Shown: positions 31,844-31,853 of the stretch, one piece after another | Layout of the letters: each line of letters starts with the position of its first letter | Numbering within the stretch: the stretch's first letter is position 1 | NCBI RefSeq assembly: GCF_000313135.1 | Contig: NW_004457264.1 | Coordinates: 1 to 31,853 of the forward strand | Length of the DNA stretch: 31,853 nt | Reading direction: 5' to 3' | From: Acanthamoeba castellanii str. Neff | Lineage: Eukaryota; Discosea; Longamoebia; Acanthamoebidae | Notes under the pieces: generated by a model | What the model saw: the letters and a program-made list of their open reading frames with translations, nothing else | What the model was told of the DNA's origin: nothing | The model's database searches: none | Translations under genes and position numbers: made by a program

Positions 31844-31853
31844 CTGCATGCAA

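Overview
The window looks like nuclear DNA of a free-living amoebozoan, most probably Acanthamoeba. It is GC-rich and gene-dense on both strands. Almost every gene is broken by introns of roughly 50-150 nt, and wobble positions in the exons are strongly C/G. The species call is an inference from style and gene content. I see no prokaryotic, viral, CRISPR or transposon coding features, and I recognised no tRNA or rRNA.

Layout. 1-2792 (minus): a CDC7-type replication kinase running off the left edge, with exons upstream that are probably its long N-terminal extension. 3300-5254 (plus): a secreted protein of unknown family, 8 exons. 5563-9592 (minus): a membrane-anchored bHLH factor with the full hallmarks of an SREBP. 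10527-11891 (minus): a PAQR/adiponectin-receptor-type seven-helix membrane protein. 12000-16181 (minus): an RFX-type winged-helix protein of 1172 residues. 16182-17644: no recognised gene, but a 37-bp direct repeat. 17645-20804 (minus): a 732-residue fusion of a catalytically dead FAD2-like desaturase half, an intact delta-9 acyl-CoA desaturase and a C-terminal cytochrome b5. 21320-23026 (plus): the N-terminal protein methyltransferase NTMT1. 23152-28011 (minus): UTP14 of the small-subunit processome. 28234-29558 (plus): the U6 snRNA exonuclease USB1, head to head with UTP14. 29760-31843 (minus): a PI-PLC X-domain protein with an ShKT-like and further Cys-rich C-terminal modules, running off the right edge and carrying an apparent 1-nt frameshift.

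Three neighbours belong to one physiological theme, membrane-lipid composition: SREBP, the PAQR protein and the delta-9 desaturase fusion, all on the minus strand within about 15 kb. In animals SREBP activates delta-9 desaturase genes, and PAQR-2/AdipoR acts upstream of the same desaturases. UTP14 and USB1, which share a 222-bp divergent promoter, both serve small nuclear/nucleolar RNA biology.

Exon coordinates were read by eye. For the secreted protein, RFX, desaturase fusion, NTMT1 and USB1 the summed exon lengths are exact multiples of three. For SREBP they are consistent from the third exon onward. For CDC7, PAQR and UTP14 some junctions remain unresolved.
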